Source of the DNA: CAZKTF01 sp964555565
GTDB lineage: Bacteria > Planctomycetota > JAJSAM01 > JAKLKS01
Length of the DNA: 29,546 bases
NCBI GenBank assembly: GCA_964555565.1
Contig: CAZKTF010000015.1
Coordinates: forward strand, 1 to 29,546
Reading direction: 5' to 3'
Shown here: piece after piece, positions 7,301-15,249 of the stretch
How positions within the stretch are numbered: the first letter of the stretch is position 1
How the letters are laid out: every line of letters begins with the position of its first letter
Notes under the pieces: model-generated
What the model was told of the DNA's origin: nothing
Databases searched by the model: none
The model's input: the letters and a program-made list of their open reading frames with translations, nothing else
Position numbers and translations under genes: made by a program

Positions 7301-8500
7301 TCACCGCGCCAGCGTCGCCTTGCCTCCCGCGACGACCTCGACCCGATGGCTGTTCTCGCCGAGCTTGACGGTGTAGCGGCCCGGCACCAGTTCCTTCACC
7401 GAGCCCGTCGCGTAGCCTCCGACGTAGCCGCCAGACTCGTCCGAGAGGGCGTAGTTCTCCTTGCCGGTGCCGGGCACCTCCAGCGTCCCCGTAGCGAGGG
7501 TCGCCCGCTCCCCGCCGGCCACCTTGACCTTCGCCGTGTTCCCGAGCTTCACCGCGTAGGAGCCAGTCACGAGCTCCTTCACCGAGCCCGTCGCGAAGCC
7601 CCCGACGTAGCCGCCCGACTCGTCCGAGAGGGCGTAGTTCTCCTTGCCGGGACCCGTCACCTCCAGCGTCCCGGTCGCGAGCGTCGTGCGCTCCCCGCCG
7701 GCCACCTTCACCTTCGCCGTGTTCCCGAGCCTCACCGCGTAGGAGCCGGGCACAAGCTCCTTCACGGAGCCCGTCGCGAAGCCCCCGACGTAGCCGCCCG
7801 ACTCGTCCGAGAGGGCGTAGTTCTCCTTGCCGGGACCCGTCACCTCCAGCGTCCCTGTCGCGAGCGTCGTGCGCTCCCCGCCGGCCACCTTGACCTTCGC
7901 CGTGTTCCCGAGCCTCACCGCGTAGGAGCCGGGCACGAGCTCCTTCACGGAGCCCGTCACGAAGCCTCCCACGTACCCGCCCGACTCGTCCGAGAGGGCG
8001 TAGTTCTCCTTGCCGGGACCCGTCACCTCCAGCGTCCCTGTCGCGAGCGTCGTGCGCTCCCCGCCGGCCACCTTGACCTTCGCCGTGTTCCCGAGCCTCA
8101 CCGCGTAGGAGCCGGGCACGAGCTCCTTCACGGAGCCCGTCACGAAGCCTCCCACGTACCCGCCCGACTCGTCCGAGAGGGCGTAGTTCTCCTTGCCGGG
8201 ACCCGTCACCTCCAGCGTCCCTGTCGCGAGTGTCGTGCGCTCCCCCGCGCGCACCTCGACCTTCGTCGTTCCGCCCAGCTTCACCGCGTAGGTCCCCGCC
8301 GCGAGTTCCCGGACGGAACCGGTGGGGAACCCCCCGAGGTACTCCCCCTTCGAGCCGGAGAGCGCGTAGCTCTCCTTCCCCGACCCCGTGACCTCCAGCG
8401 TGCCCGGCCCGGTGGCCGCGACCTTTCCGCATCCGGCCTCGGGAAGGGACACCAGGCACGCGAGGACGAGCGCGACGCCGCGGACCGGTCCGGACCCCAT
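7301..8500 (-). CDS. Exported protein of six 61-residue PEGA-like beta repeats
   Basis: 399 aa from ATG 8500 (AAAGGGG upstream). A signal peptide ends near LPEAGC, with Cys24 as possible lipid site, though the lipobox is imperfect. Residues 33-399 are six repeats of 61 aa (TLEVTG.GKENYALSDES, GG.V.G, SVKEL.PG.Y.V.LG, KV.V..GERTTLATG). Each looks like a small beta domain, with the PG-x-Y-x-V turn and the closing V-x-x-G-x-x-x-x-L of PEGA or carboxypeptidase-regulatory-like units. Repeat 1 and repeat 6 are diverged, while repeats 2-5 are nearly identical, and 2 and 3 are identical in DNA. There is no catalytic motif. It is probably an envelope or surface protein with variable repeat number. Ninety-two bp separate it from the selenoprotein gene. 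Confidence 0.85.
   Translation of the reverse strand: MGSGPVRGVALVLACLVSLPEAGCGKVAATGPGTLEVTGSGKESYALSGSKGEYLGGFPTGSVRELAAGTYAVKLGGTTKVEVRAGERTTLATGTLEVTGPGKENYALSDESGGYVGGFVTGSVKELVPGSYAVRLGNTAKVKVAGGERTTLATGTLEVTGPGKENYALSDESGGYVGGFVTGSVKELVPGSYAVRLGNTAKVKVAGGERTTLATGTLEVTGPGKENYALSDESGGYVGGFATGSVKELVPGSYAVRLGNTAKVKVAGGERTTLATGTLEVTGPGKENYALSDESGGYVGGFATGSVKELVTGSYAVKLGNTAKVKVAGGERATLATGTLEVPGTGKENYALSDESGGYVGGYATGSVKELVPGRYTVKLGENSHRVEVVAGGKATLAR
7492..8409. repeat. Coding tandem repeat, 183-bp unit
   Basis: The string CCGAGAGGGC recurs at 7441, 7624, 7807, 7990 and 8173, an exact period of 183 bp inside the repeat lipoprotein gene. Units 7861-8043 and 8044-8226 appear identical over all 183 bases. 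The flanking units differ at a few sites, and the outermost ones are clearly diverged, so the middle units were homogenised or duplicated recently. Confidence 0.9.
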
Positions 8501-8555
8501 CGTCCACCCCTTTCTGCGTCCCGGGGCGAGCCCGGGGCGGCCGCGCCGCCCGGGT

Positions 8556-9731
8556 TCAGGCCCCATCGCGGGACTCCTTCGCGGGCGGCCCCAGCAGCTC
8601 GCGGGCGAGGATCACGCGCTGGACGAGGCTCGTCCCCTCGTAGATCCGCAGCCCCTGGACGTCCCGGTAGTGGCGCTCGGCGGCGTGGACCGCGTTGCTG
8701 TACCCGCGCGAGCCGAGGAGGAGGACCGCCTCGCTCGCGGCCCGCTGCGCGGCCTCCACGGCGAAGAGCTTCGCGGCGGCCACCTCGGCGGTGTTCCTCC
8801 GCCCCTGCATCCGCGTCCAGGCGGCCCGCCAGACGAGCAGGCGCGCCGCCTCCAGGTCCGCGGCCATGTCGGCGAGCCGCTCCTGCACCATCTGGAAGTC
8901 GCCGATCCGCTTCCCGAACTGCCGCCGCCGGCGCGCGAAGGCGAGGGCCTCGTCCAGGCAGGCCGCGTGGAGGCCCACCGCCCCCGCCGCCACGCCCAGC
9001 CGCCCGTGGTCGAGCGCCGCCATGGCAACCTTGAAGCCCCCCCCCACCGGGCCGAGGACGTTCTCCCGCGGGACCGTCGCGCCCCGGAGCAGGAGCCGCG
9101 CGTGGTCCGCCCCGCGGTGCCCGAGCTCCACTCCCTCCATGCGCCGCCGCTCGAGGCCCTCCCCGCCGGGCTCCAGCACGAAGGCGGTGATCCCGTCGTG
9201 GCGCTTCGCGGCGTCCACGGTGGCGTAGACGATGAGGAGGTCGGCCACGTTCCCGTTGGTGACCCAGACCTTCTCGCCGTCGAGGACCCAGCCGTCCTGG
9301 GTCTCCCGCGCCGTCGTCGCGACCGCCGCCGCGTCCGACCCCGCCCCCTCCTCGGTGAGGGCGTAGGCCCCGAGCCACGCCCCCGAGGCGAGCCGGGGGA
9401 GCCAGCGCGCGCGCTGCCCCGGGGTCCCGTGGTCGAGGATGCAGCGCGCCACGAGCCCCACGTGGACGCAGACGAAGCCGCGGACCGAGGCGTCCGCGCG
9501 CCCGAGCTCCTCGCAGCAGAGGGCGAAGGAGAGGTCGTCCCAGCCGCGCCCGCCGTGCTCCCGGGGGAGCGGGCCCCCGAGGACCCCCTCGCGCGCGAGT
9601 GCCGCGATCACCTGCCGGTCGAAGCGCCGCTCCTCGTCCGCGCGCTTCGCGGCGGGGGCGACCACCTCGCGGGCCAGCCGGCGCGCGAGGTCGCGGACCG
9701 CCTCCTGCTCCGCGGTCAGCGAGAGGTCCAA
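8556..9731 (-). CDS. Acyl-CoA dehydrogenase
   Basis: 391 aa, the usual length for the family. It oxidises an acyl-CoA to the trans-2-enoyl-CoA using FAD and passes electrons to ETF. Visible signatures are LTAEQEAVRDLAR at the N-terminus, YALTEEGAGSD in the flavin/substrate-binding middle domain, RRQFGKRIGDFQMVQ, and IYEGTSLVQR, with the probable catalytic base Glu365. No ATG is available near the conserved N-terminus. I chose TTG at 9731 because GAGGAGG lies six bases upstream and the protein then begins exactly where the family does. The crotonase stop is 10 bp upstream, so it is the last gene of an SDR-crotonase-ACAD operon. Acyl-chain or ring specificity cannot be read from the sequence. 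Confidence 0.92.
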   Translation of the reverse strand: MDLSLTAEQEAVRDLARRLAREVVAPAAKRADEERRFDRQVIAALAREGVLGGPLPREHGGRGWDDLSFALCCEELGRADASVRGFVCVHVGLVARCILDHGTPGQRARWLPRLASGAWLGAYALTEEGAGSDAAAVATTARETQDGWVLDGEKVWVTNGNVADLLIVYATVDAAKRHDGITAFVLEPGGEGLERRRMEGVELGHRGADHARLLLRGATVPRENVLGPVGGGFKVAMAALDHGRLGVAAGAVGLHAACLDEALAFARRRRQFGKRIGDFQMVQERLADMAADLEAARLLVWRAAWTRMQGRRNTAEVAAAKLFAVEAAQRAASEAVLLLGSRGYSNAVHAAERHYRDVQGLRIYEGTSLVQRVILARELLGPPAKESRDGA

Positions 9732-9741
9732 GGGCGCCTCC

Positions 9742-10569
9742 TCAGCCGTTCCGCCGGAAGTCGGGGGGGCGCTTCCCGGTGAACGCGGCGTGGTACTCGC
9801 GGTGGTCCGGCCCTCCGAGGAGGGCCGCCTGCGCCGCCGCCTCGGCCTCGAGCGCGGACTCGAAGTCCATGTCCTGCTCCTCCCGGAGGAGCCGCTTGGT
9901 GGCGCGGATCCCTTCCTGCGCCCCGTCCGCGACCCGCCGCGCCCAGGCGGCGGTCTCCGCGGCCAGCCGGTCGTCGGGGACCACCCGGTTGACGAGCCCG
10001 ATGCGCTCCGCCGCCGCCGCATCCACGGGGTCGCCGAGGAGGAGGACCTCGCTCGCCCTGCCGTGCCCGACGACGCGCGGGAGGAGCCACGCCGCGCCCA
10101 TGTCCGCCCCCGCGAGCCCCACCCTCGTGAAGAGGAACGAGATCCGCGTCGAGGCGGCGGCGACGCGGAGGTCGCAGGCCAGCGCGATGACCGCCCCCGC
10201 CCCCGCCACGGCCCCGTGGAGGGACGCGATCACCGGCTGCGGGCAGCGGCGGAGGTTGCGCACGAGCGCGCAGGTCGTCCGCGTGAAGGCGAGCCGCCGC
10301 TCAAGCGGCCGCCCCACGAGGTCGCCGATGATCTCCTTCACGTCGCCGCCGGAGCAGAAGGCCTTCCCCTCGCCGCGGAGGACGAGGACCCGCACGGCGG
10401 GGTCGGCCCCGACCTCGCCCGTGAGGCGCACCAGCTCGTCGTAGACCTCGAAGGTGAGGGCGTTGAGCTTCTCCGGGCGGGAGAGCGTCACCGTGCCGAC
10501 GCCGTCCACCACCTCCCAGCCGAAGCCCCGGTACGGCGCCCCCACGTGGCGGCCCCCCTTCCGCGTCAC
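9742..10569 (-). CDS. Crotonase-family protein lacking both hydratase glutamates (PaaG-like isomerase?)
   Basis: 275 aa from a GTG at 10569 that overlaps the SDR stop (GTGA). A second GTG at 10545 with AAGGGGGG upstream is also possible and would trim eight residues. The fold is clear: VTLSRPEKLNAL, GKAFCSGGDVKEI (oxyanion hole), AVAGAGAVIALACD and LPRVVGHGRASEVLLLG. In enoyl-CoA hydratases a Glu follows the Gly-rich turn and another sits in the PE-x-x-x-G motif; here these positions are I/V and T-R. The segment SFLFTRVGL, then GADMGAAWLLPR resembles PaaG-type ring-opening isomerases, which use an Asp at this place. So simple hydration is unlikely, and an isomerase or lyase acting on an unusual CoA ester is my preferred reading. 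Confidence 0.85.
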   Translation of the reverse strand: MTRKGGRHVGAPYRGFGWEVVDGVGTVTLSRPEKLNALTFEVYDELVRLTGEVGADPAVRVLVLRGEGKAFCSGGDVKEIIGDLVGRPLERRLAFTRTTCALVRNLRRCPQPVIASLHGAVAGAGAVIALACDLRVAAASTRISFLFTRVGLAGADMGAAWLLPRVVGHGRASEVLLLGDPVDAAAAERIGLVNRVVPDDRLAAETAAWARRVADGAQEGIRATKRLLREEQDMDFESALEAEAAAQAALLGGPDHREYHAAFTGKRPPDFRRNG

Positions 10570-11339
10570 GCCCCCGTCTCGCCCCCGCCGAGGACGACGG
10601 CCTGCCCGTTCACGCCCCGGGTCTCCTCGCGCACGAGCCAGGCCACGGCGTCGGCGACCTCCTCGGGGCGGAGCAGCCGCCCCTGGGGGTTGGTCGCCTC
10701 CAGATCCGCCCGGGCCTGCTCGACCGTCCTCCCCGTCCGCTCGGAGATCCGGAGGATCGACTCCCCGGTCATCGCGGTGTCCACGTACCCCGGGCAGACG
10801 CAGTTCACCGTGATGTCCTTCCGCGCCACCTCCGCGGCCACGCTGCGGACGAGGCCCAGGACCCCGTGCTTGCTCGCGGCGTAGGCGGCGACGTAGCGCC
10901 CGCCCCGGAGGGAGGCCGTGGACCCGATCGCGACGATCCGGCCGAAGTTGCGCTCGATCATCCCCTGGAGGACCGCGCGGATGCAGAGGTAGGTCCCGGT
11001 GAGGTTGATCGAGAGGACCTCGTTCCAGGAGGCCGGGTCGGTCTCCAGGAGCTTCGCCGAGGCGGCGACGCCCGCCGCACACACGAGGACGTCCACGGGC
11101 CCGAGCGCCGTCTCCGCGGACTCCAGCGCGGCCTCGACCGACTCCGGGTCGCGGACGTCCACGCGGACCGCGACGGCGGTCCCGCCGTGCCGGCTCGCCT
11201 CGGCCGCCACGGCGCGGCACTCCGACTCGGTGCGCGCCCCCAGGGCGACGGCCAGCCCGTCCCGCGCGAGGCGGAGCGCGACCTCGCGGCCGATCCCCCG
11301 GCCGCCCCCGCTCACGAACGCGACCTTCGCCCTTCCCAT
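10566..11339 (-). CDS. Short-chain dehydrogenase/reductase (3-hydroxyacyl-CoA type)
   Basis: 257 aa, a classical SDR. SGGGRGIGREVA (Rossmann Gly motif) is near residue 10, CAAG replaces the usual NNAG, and the catalytic Ser is in IGSTAS, Tyr-x-x-x-Lys in YAASKHG, and CPGYVDTAM after it. It ends in GQAVVLGGG. NAD(P)-dependent oxidation of a hydroxyl or reduction of a ketone is expected. Encoded upstream of a crotonase and an acyl-CoA dehydrogenase in one operon, it probably acts on a 3-hydroxyacyl-CoA-like intermediate. The start ATG is at 11339, only about 20 bp from the repeat array that fills the divergent promoter region. Confidence 0.9.
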   Translation of the reverse strand: MGRAKVAFVSGGGRGIGREVALRLARDGLAVALGARTESECRAVAAEASRHGGTAVAVRVDVRDPESVEAALESAETALGPVDVLVCAAGVAASAKLLETDPASWNEVLSINLTGTYLCIRAVLQGMIERNFGRIVAIGSTASLRGGRYVAAYAASKHGVLGLVRSVAAEVARKDITVNCVCPGYVDTAMTGESILRISERTGRTVEQARADLEATNPQGRLLRPEEVADAVAWLVREETRGVNGQAVVLGGGETGA

Positions 11340-11359
11340 GGCGCGGCGATGGTAAACCG

Positions 11360-11550
11360 GGAGGGCAGGGGACGTCCGCAAGTAGTCAAGTGCCGCAGGG
11401 GAGGGGAGGGCAGGGGACGTCCGCAAGTAGTCAAGTACCGCAGGGGAGGGTCACGTCGCAGGCGCACGCTACTTGACAACTTGCGGACGTCCCCATCACA
11501 CCTCGCAGGCGCACGCACCTTGACAACTTGCGGACGTCCCCATCACACTC
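11360..11550. repeat. Four-copy inverted repeat array (GGGGACGTCCGCAAGT family)
   Basis: Two direct copies (gacgt of GGGGACGTCCGCAAGTAGTC at 11371 and 11416, 45-bp period) are followed by two inverted copies (CTTGACAACTTGCGGACGTC, gacgt at 11486 and 11533, 47-bp period). The core holds the palindrome GGACGTCC. Flanks of each pair are also repeated (AGGGGAGGGCA on the left, CGCAGGCGCACGC on the right). The array occupies nearly the whole gap between the divergent SDR and OYE genes. No matching transposase is in the window. Confidence 0.85.
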
Positions 11551-11556
11551 CTTCCC

Positions 11557-13062
11557 ATGGACCCCGCCCCCGCGCCCCCCCGGACCCGCCACCCGATCCC
11601 GGCGGCGCGCTGGCCCTCCGCGCAGGAGGCGGAGCGCTCCCTCTGGTTCTCCCCGCTCCGGCTCGGCCGGACGGTCATGGCCGAGACGCGCACCTGGGTC
11701 CCGGCCATGGTCCCCTGGCGGGCCACGGAGGAGGGGTTCGTCACGCCGGCGGTCCTCGACTGGTACCGGCGGTTCGCGCGCGGGAGGCCCGGGGTCCTCG
11801 TCGTGGAGGCGACCGGGATCCGGGACGTGCCGAGCGGGCCGCTCCTCCGGATCGGGCACGACCGGTTCCTCCCGGGGCTCCGCTCCCTGGTCGAGGCGGT
11901 GCGCGAGGCGAGCGGGGGCCACACGCGGTTCGTCATCCAGGTCATCGACTTCCTCGCGATCCGGCGGCGGCCCGAGCCGGAGAAGTACTTCCGCCGGTTC
12001 CTGGAGGTGACCGGGGACCTCCGCCGCCGCGCGGCCGACGCCACCGGCGACGCGGCCTGGGGGGCGCTCCCGGAGGCCGCGGTGCGCGAGAGGCTCCTCG
12101 CCTCCGACCGCGCGACCGTCGAGAGGGTCCTCGCGCCGCGCGAGCTCGAGGCCCTCGACTTCGGCCACCGGGAGCGGGTCTCCGACACCCACCTCCCCCA
12201 CGTCCGCGACCTCCCCCGCGTCCTCCCGGGGCTCTTCGCCGACGCGGCCGAGCGGGCCCGCGCGGCGGGCTTCGACGGCGTGGAACTCCACTACGCCCAC
12301 GCCTACACCATGGCCTCCTTCCTCTCGCGCCTGAACGTGCGCGGGGACGGCTACGGGGGCACGCGGGAGGGCCGCGTGCGGCTCCCCCTGGAGGTCCTTG
12401 GCGGGGTGCGGGCGCGGGTGGGTACCGAGTACTGCGTCGGGATCCGCTACCTCGGCGACGAGGCGATCGCCGGCGGGAGCGACCTCGAGGACGCGGTCTC
12501 CTTCGGCGTGGAGTTCGCCCGGGCGGGCGTGGACTACCTCTCCGTCAGCAAGGGCGGGAAGTTCGAGGACGCGAAACCCCCGCGGGTCGGGGAGGCGGCC
12601 TACCCCTACACAGGCGAGAGCGGGCGGGAGTGCATGCCCACGGTCCTCTCCGACGCGCGCGGGCCCTTCGGGCGGAACGTGCCGCTCGCGGCGGCGATCC
12701 GGCGCGCCGTGCGCGCGGCCGGCCGCGCGACCCCGGTCGTGACCTCGGGCGGGATCGCGACCTTCGAGCAGGCCGAGGGGATCCTCGCGCGGGGCGAGGC
12801 GGACGCGGTGGCCTCGGCGCGCCAGTCGCTCGCCGACCCGGACTGGTTCCTCAAGGTCCGCCTCGGGCTCGGCGGCCTCGTGCGCCGGTGCGTGTTCACC
12901 AACTACTGCGAGGGCCTCGACCAGCGCCACCGCGAGGTCACCTGCAAGCTCTGGGACCGGAAGTTCGCGCGGGGGGACCCCGCGGTCCCGCTCTCCGCCG
13001 ACGGGAAGCGCCGCCTGGTCGCGCCCGACTGGACGGCGCCGACGGCCGAGGGCCCCGCGTAG
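11557..13062 (+). CDS. Old-yellow-enzyme-family FMN oxidoreductase
   Basis: 501 aa. The N-terminal LWFSPLRLGR, then GFVTPAVLDWYRRFARG and VVEATG mark the OYE TIM barrel. FDGVELHYAHAYTMASFLS and LNVRGDGYGGTREGR form the characteristic substrate/FMN segment, and TSGGIATFEQAE with ADAVASARQSLADPDWF is the phosphate-binding end. The C-terminus has CVFTNYCEGLD and EVTCKLWDR, a Cys pattern like that after the barrel of 2,4-dienoyl-CoA-reductase relatives, but no NAD domain follows. A loop insertion lies around residues 140-215. Reduction of an unsaturated CoA ester is plausible. The start is ATG 11557; no good Shine-Dalgarno is seen because repeat sequence extends almost to it. Residues 1-30 are low-complexity, so a later start is possible. 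Confidence 0.88.
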   Translation: MDPAPAPPRTRHPIPAARWPSAQEAERSLWFSPLRLGRTVMAETRTWVPAMVPWRATEEGFVTPAVLDWYRRFARGRPGVLVVEATGIRDVPSGPLLRIGHDRFLPGLRSLVEAVREASGGHTRFVIQVIDFLAIRRRPEPEKYFRRFLEVTGDLRRRAADATGDAAWGALPEAAVRERLLASDRATVERVLAPRELEALDFGHRERVSDTHLPHVRDLPRVLPGLFADAAERARAAGFDGVELHYAHAYTMASFLSRLNVRGDGYGGTREGRVRLPLEVLGGVRARVGTEYCVGIRYLGDEAIAGGSDLEDAVSFGVEFARAGVDYLSVSKGGKFEDAKPPRVGEAAYPYTGESGRECMPTVLSDARGPFGRNVPLAAAIRRAVRAAGRATPVVTSGGIATFEQAEGILARGEADAVASARQSLADPDWFLKVRLGLGGLVRRCVFTNYCEGLDQRHREVTCKLWDRKFARGDPAVPLSADGKRRLVAPDWTAPTAEGPA

Positions 13063-13077
13063 CCCCCGATACGGGGG
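13063..13077 (+). terminator. Possible weak terminator hairpin
   Basis: CCCCCG-ATA-CGGGGG forms a six-base-pair perfect stem right after the OYE stop codon. No T-tract follows, so this is only a candidate terminator or a 3'-end stabilising hairpin. The next gene starts 112 bp later. Confidence 0.35.
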
Positions 13078-13188
13078 AGCGCCCGCGCGCCGGGGCGCCG
13101 GCGCTTCCCGTCGCCCTCCGCCCCCCTGGATTCCTCAGACGCCCCCGGAGGGGTTCCTAGACTGGCCGGGCCAGGAGAGGACCCGACG

Positions 13189-14010
13189 ATGGGAGACGCG
13201 AAGACGCTGGTCCGCTACGAGGCCGCCGGGGGCGTGGCCGTCCTCGTGCTCGACAACCCCCCGGCGAACACCTGCTCCTACGACCTGAACCGGCAGCTCG
13301 ACGAGGCGATCCTGCGGGCCCGTTTCGACGAGGCCGTGCACGTGATCGTGCTCCGCGGCGCGGGGGACCGCTTCTTCTGCGCGGGCGCGGACATCGCGAT
13401 GCTCGACCGCGTCACGCCGGACTTCAAGTACCACTTCTGCCTCCACGCGAACGAGACGCTCCTCCGGCTGGAGCAGACGCCGAAGCTCGTCGTCGCCGCC
13501 CTGAACGGCCACTGCGTCGGCGGGGGGCTGGAGATCGCCCTGGCCGCCGACCTCCGCTTCGGGTGGAAGTCCACCGCCCCGGGCGCGAAGCCGCCCCAGG
13601 TCGGCCTCCCCGAGGTCACCCTCGGGGTCCTCCCGGGGACCGGCGGGACGCAACGGCTCGCGCGCCTGGTGGGCAAGTCCCGCGCGATCGAGATCATGAT
13701 CTCGGGGAGCAACTTCGACTTCGGGCGGGCCCGGGAGCTCGGGATCCTGAACCAGGTCCTCGAGGCCGACTCGGTGGACGGCTTCATGGCGAAGGTCCTC
13801 GAGGTCGCCCGCTCCTACTGCCCGCCGGGCCGGGCCTCGAAGGCCGTGGGCCTCATCAAGCGCGCGGTGCAAACGGGCGCGGAGGTCCCCCTCGAGGCGG
13901 GCCTCGCGCTGGAGCGGGAGCTCCAGCAGCAGCTCTTCCAGAGCGAGGACGCCCGCGAGGGGATCGCGGCCTACGTCGAGAAGCGCAAGCCCGCGTTCCG
14001 GGGGAGGTAG
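13189..14010 (+). CDS. Enoyl-CoA hydratase (canonical crotonase)
   Basis: 273 aa. It should hydrate a 2-enoyl-CoA to the 3-hydroxyacyl-CoA. Both catalytic glutamates are present: Glu115 in GGGLEIALAAD and Glu142 in GLPEVTLGVLPGTGGTQ (the motif continues with RLARLVG). The oxyanion-hole strand is RFFCAGADIAML. The C-terminus has ELQQQLFQSEDAREGIAAY, as in full-length family members. AGGAGAGG precedes the ATG. It is the first gene of a tight plus-strand run (crotonase, crotonase, small protein, dehydrogenase), 126 bp after the OYE gene, so the OYE gene may or may not be co-transcribed. Confidence 0.93.
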   Translation: MGDAKTLVRYEAAGGVAVLVLDNPPANTCSYDLNRQLDEAILRARFDEAVHVIVLRGAGDRFFCAGADIAMLDRVTPDFKYHFCLHANETLLRLEQTPKLVVAALNGHCVGGGLEIALAADLRFGWKSTAPGAKPPQVGLPEVTLGVLPGTGGTQRLARLVGKSRAIEIMISGSNFDFGRARELGILNQVLEADSVDGFMAKVLEVARSYCPPGRASKAVGLIKRAVQTGAEVPLEAGLALERELQQQLFQSEDAREGIAAYVEKRKPAFRGR

Positions 14011-14011
14011 C

Positions 14012-14806
14012 GTGGCGGGACCGGAGCTCCCCGGCGTGCGCCTCGCGCAGCAGGGGGCGGTCGCGGTGCTGCGCCTCGACCGCCCGCCGCTGCACGTCCT
14101 CGACATCCCCATGATCGGGTCGCTCGACGCCGCCCTCCGGGCGGTCGAGGAGTCCCCCGCGTCGGTCCTCGTGATCGGCTCCACGGGCACGAAGGCCTTC
14201 TCGGCGGGCGTGGACGTGAAGGACCACACGCCGGACAAGCTCGCCGGGATGCTCCGCGCCTTCCACGGGGTCTTCCGCAGGATGCACGCCACGCGCCTCG
14301 TGACCGTGGCGGCGGTCCGGGGGGCCTGCCTCGGCGGGGGCGCGGAGCTGGCGCTGTCCTGCGACCTGGTCGTGGCCGAGGAGGGCGCGAGGATCGGGTT
14401 CCCGGAGATCCGGCTCGCCTGCTACCCGCCCGTGGGGCTCGCCGCGCTCTCCGCCCGCTACGGGCCGCGGCTCGCCGAGCTCTGCCTCACGGGGAACGCG
14501 CTGGAGGCCGCCGAGGCCCACCGCCGCGGCCTGCTCTCACGCCTCGCCCCGCCGGGGAGATCGGAGGAGGAGGCGCTGGCGCTGGCGGAGACGGTGGCCG
14601 CGCACAGCCCCTCGGTCCTCGGCCTCACCGTCCGCCTCGGCCGCCGGCTCGCCGCCCCGCACTTCGAGCACGCGCTGGCCGAGGCCGAGAAGTCCTACCT
14701 GGAGACGCTCGCCCGGATGCCCGACATGGAGGAGGGGATCCGGGCGTGGATCGAGAAGCGGCCGCCCCGCTGGTCGGGCGGCCCCGCCACGGGAGAATCG
14801 CGATGA
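14012..14806 (+). CDS. Crotonase, cyclohexa-1,5-dienecarbonyl-CoA hydratase-like
   Basis: 264 aa from a GTG one base after the previous stop, with GGGGAGG overlapping that stop. PPLHVLDIPM at the N-terminus, FSAGVDVKDHTPDK in the oxyanion region and GACLGGGAELALSCD with GFPEIRLACYPPVG are the phrases I associate with dienoyl-CoA hydratases (Dch/BamR) of anaerobic benzoyl-CoA degradation. Glu112 and Glu132 hold the catalytic places. Proteins of this subgroup are also annotated in genomes without that pathway, so the exact substrate stays open. Its TGA overlaps the next ATG. Confidence 0.85.
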   Translation: MAGPELPGVRLAQQGAVAVLRLDRPPLHVLDIPMIGSLDAALRAVEESPASVLVIGSTGTKAFSAGVDVKDHTPDKLAGMLRAFHGVFRRMHATRLVTVAAVRGACLGGGAELALSCDLVVAEEGARIGFPEIRLACYPPVGLAALSARYGPRLAELCLTGNALEAAEAHRRGLLSRLAPPGRSEEEALALAETVAAHSPSVLGLTVRLGRRLAAPHFEHALAEAEKSYLETLARMPDMEEGIRAWIEKRPPRWSGGPATGESR

Positions 14807-15249
14807 ATTCACGACGGGTGCACCGCGTCCACGCCGCACGGCGCCACGCCGACGACGCGCTCGAGACCTACCGCCTCAGCAACCGCGGGCTCCACCGCGT
14901 GTTCCATGCCCTCGTCCCGGAGGGCGACGCCCTCGGGCGCTCGCAGGCCGAGGACGCGGCGCACCACCTCGCCCAGGTGGAGGCGGTCCTGCCGCAGCTC
15001 CGCGAGGCGGTCCGGTCCTGCCGCTACCCGGGCGCGGAGCACGGAGACCCGGGCGCGCTCCTCTGGGGCCTCTGGGGGCACCTCTCGGAGACGCTCAACC
15101 ACATCCAGGGCGCCGTCCGGGCGCTGGACGCCCTCGGGCGGCGCTACCGCAACCACGACGGCGAGGGGCGCCGGAGGCGGCGCGGGCGGAAGGCGGCCCG
15201 GCCGCGGGGCGGGCGGACACCGCGCGCGAGGGCGAAGTCCCGCCGATGA
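14803..15249 (+). CDS. Small helical hypothetical protein with a basic tail
   Basis: 148 aa. Unrecognised. ATG 14803 overlaps the preceding TGA (ATGA), and its own TGA overlaps the following ATG, so it is a genuine, translationally coupled operon member. Residues 1-110 are predicted mostly helical with many His and Leu (HAARRHADDALETYRLS, HHLAQVEAVLPQLREAV). About the last 35 residues are almost all Arg, Lys and Gly, like a nucleic-acid-binding or phosphate-binding tail. There is no signal peptide and no Cys cluster. What a basic protein does between two CoA-catabolism enzymes is not clear. Confidence 0.75.
   Translation: MNSRRVHRVHAARRHADDALETYRLSNRGLHRVFHALVPEGDALGRSQAEDAAHHLAQVEAVLPQLREAVRSCRYPGAEHGDPGALLWGLWGHLSETLNHIQGAVRALDALGRRYRNHDGEGRRRRRGRKAARPRGGRTPRARAKSRR

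Noticed and set aside
11360..11550. Possible CRISPR array
   Set aside because: Only four copies, two in each orientation, with near-identical intervening sequence and no cas genes. It is an inverted repeat element.
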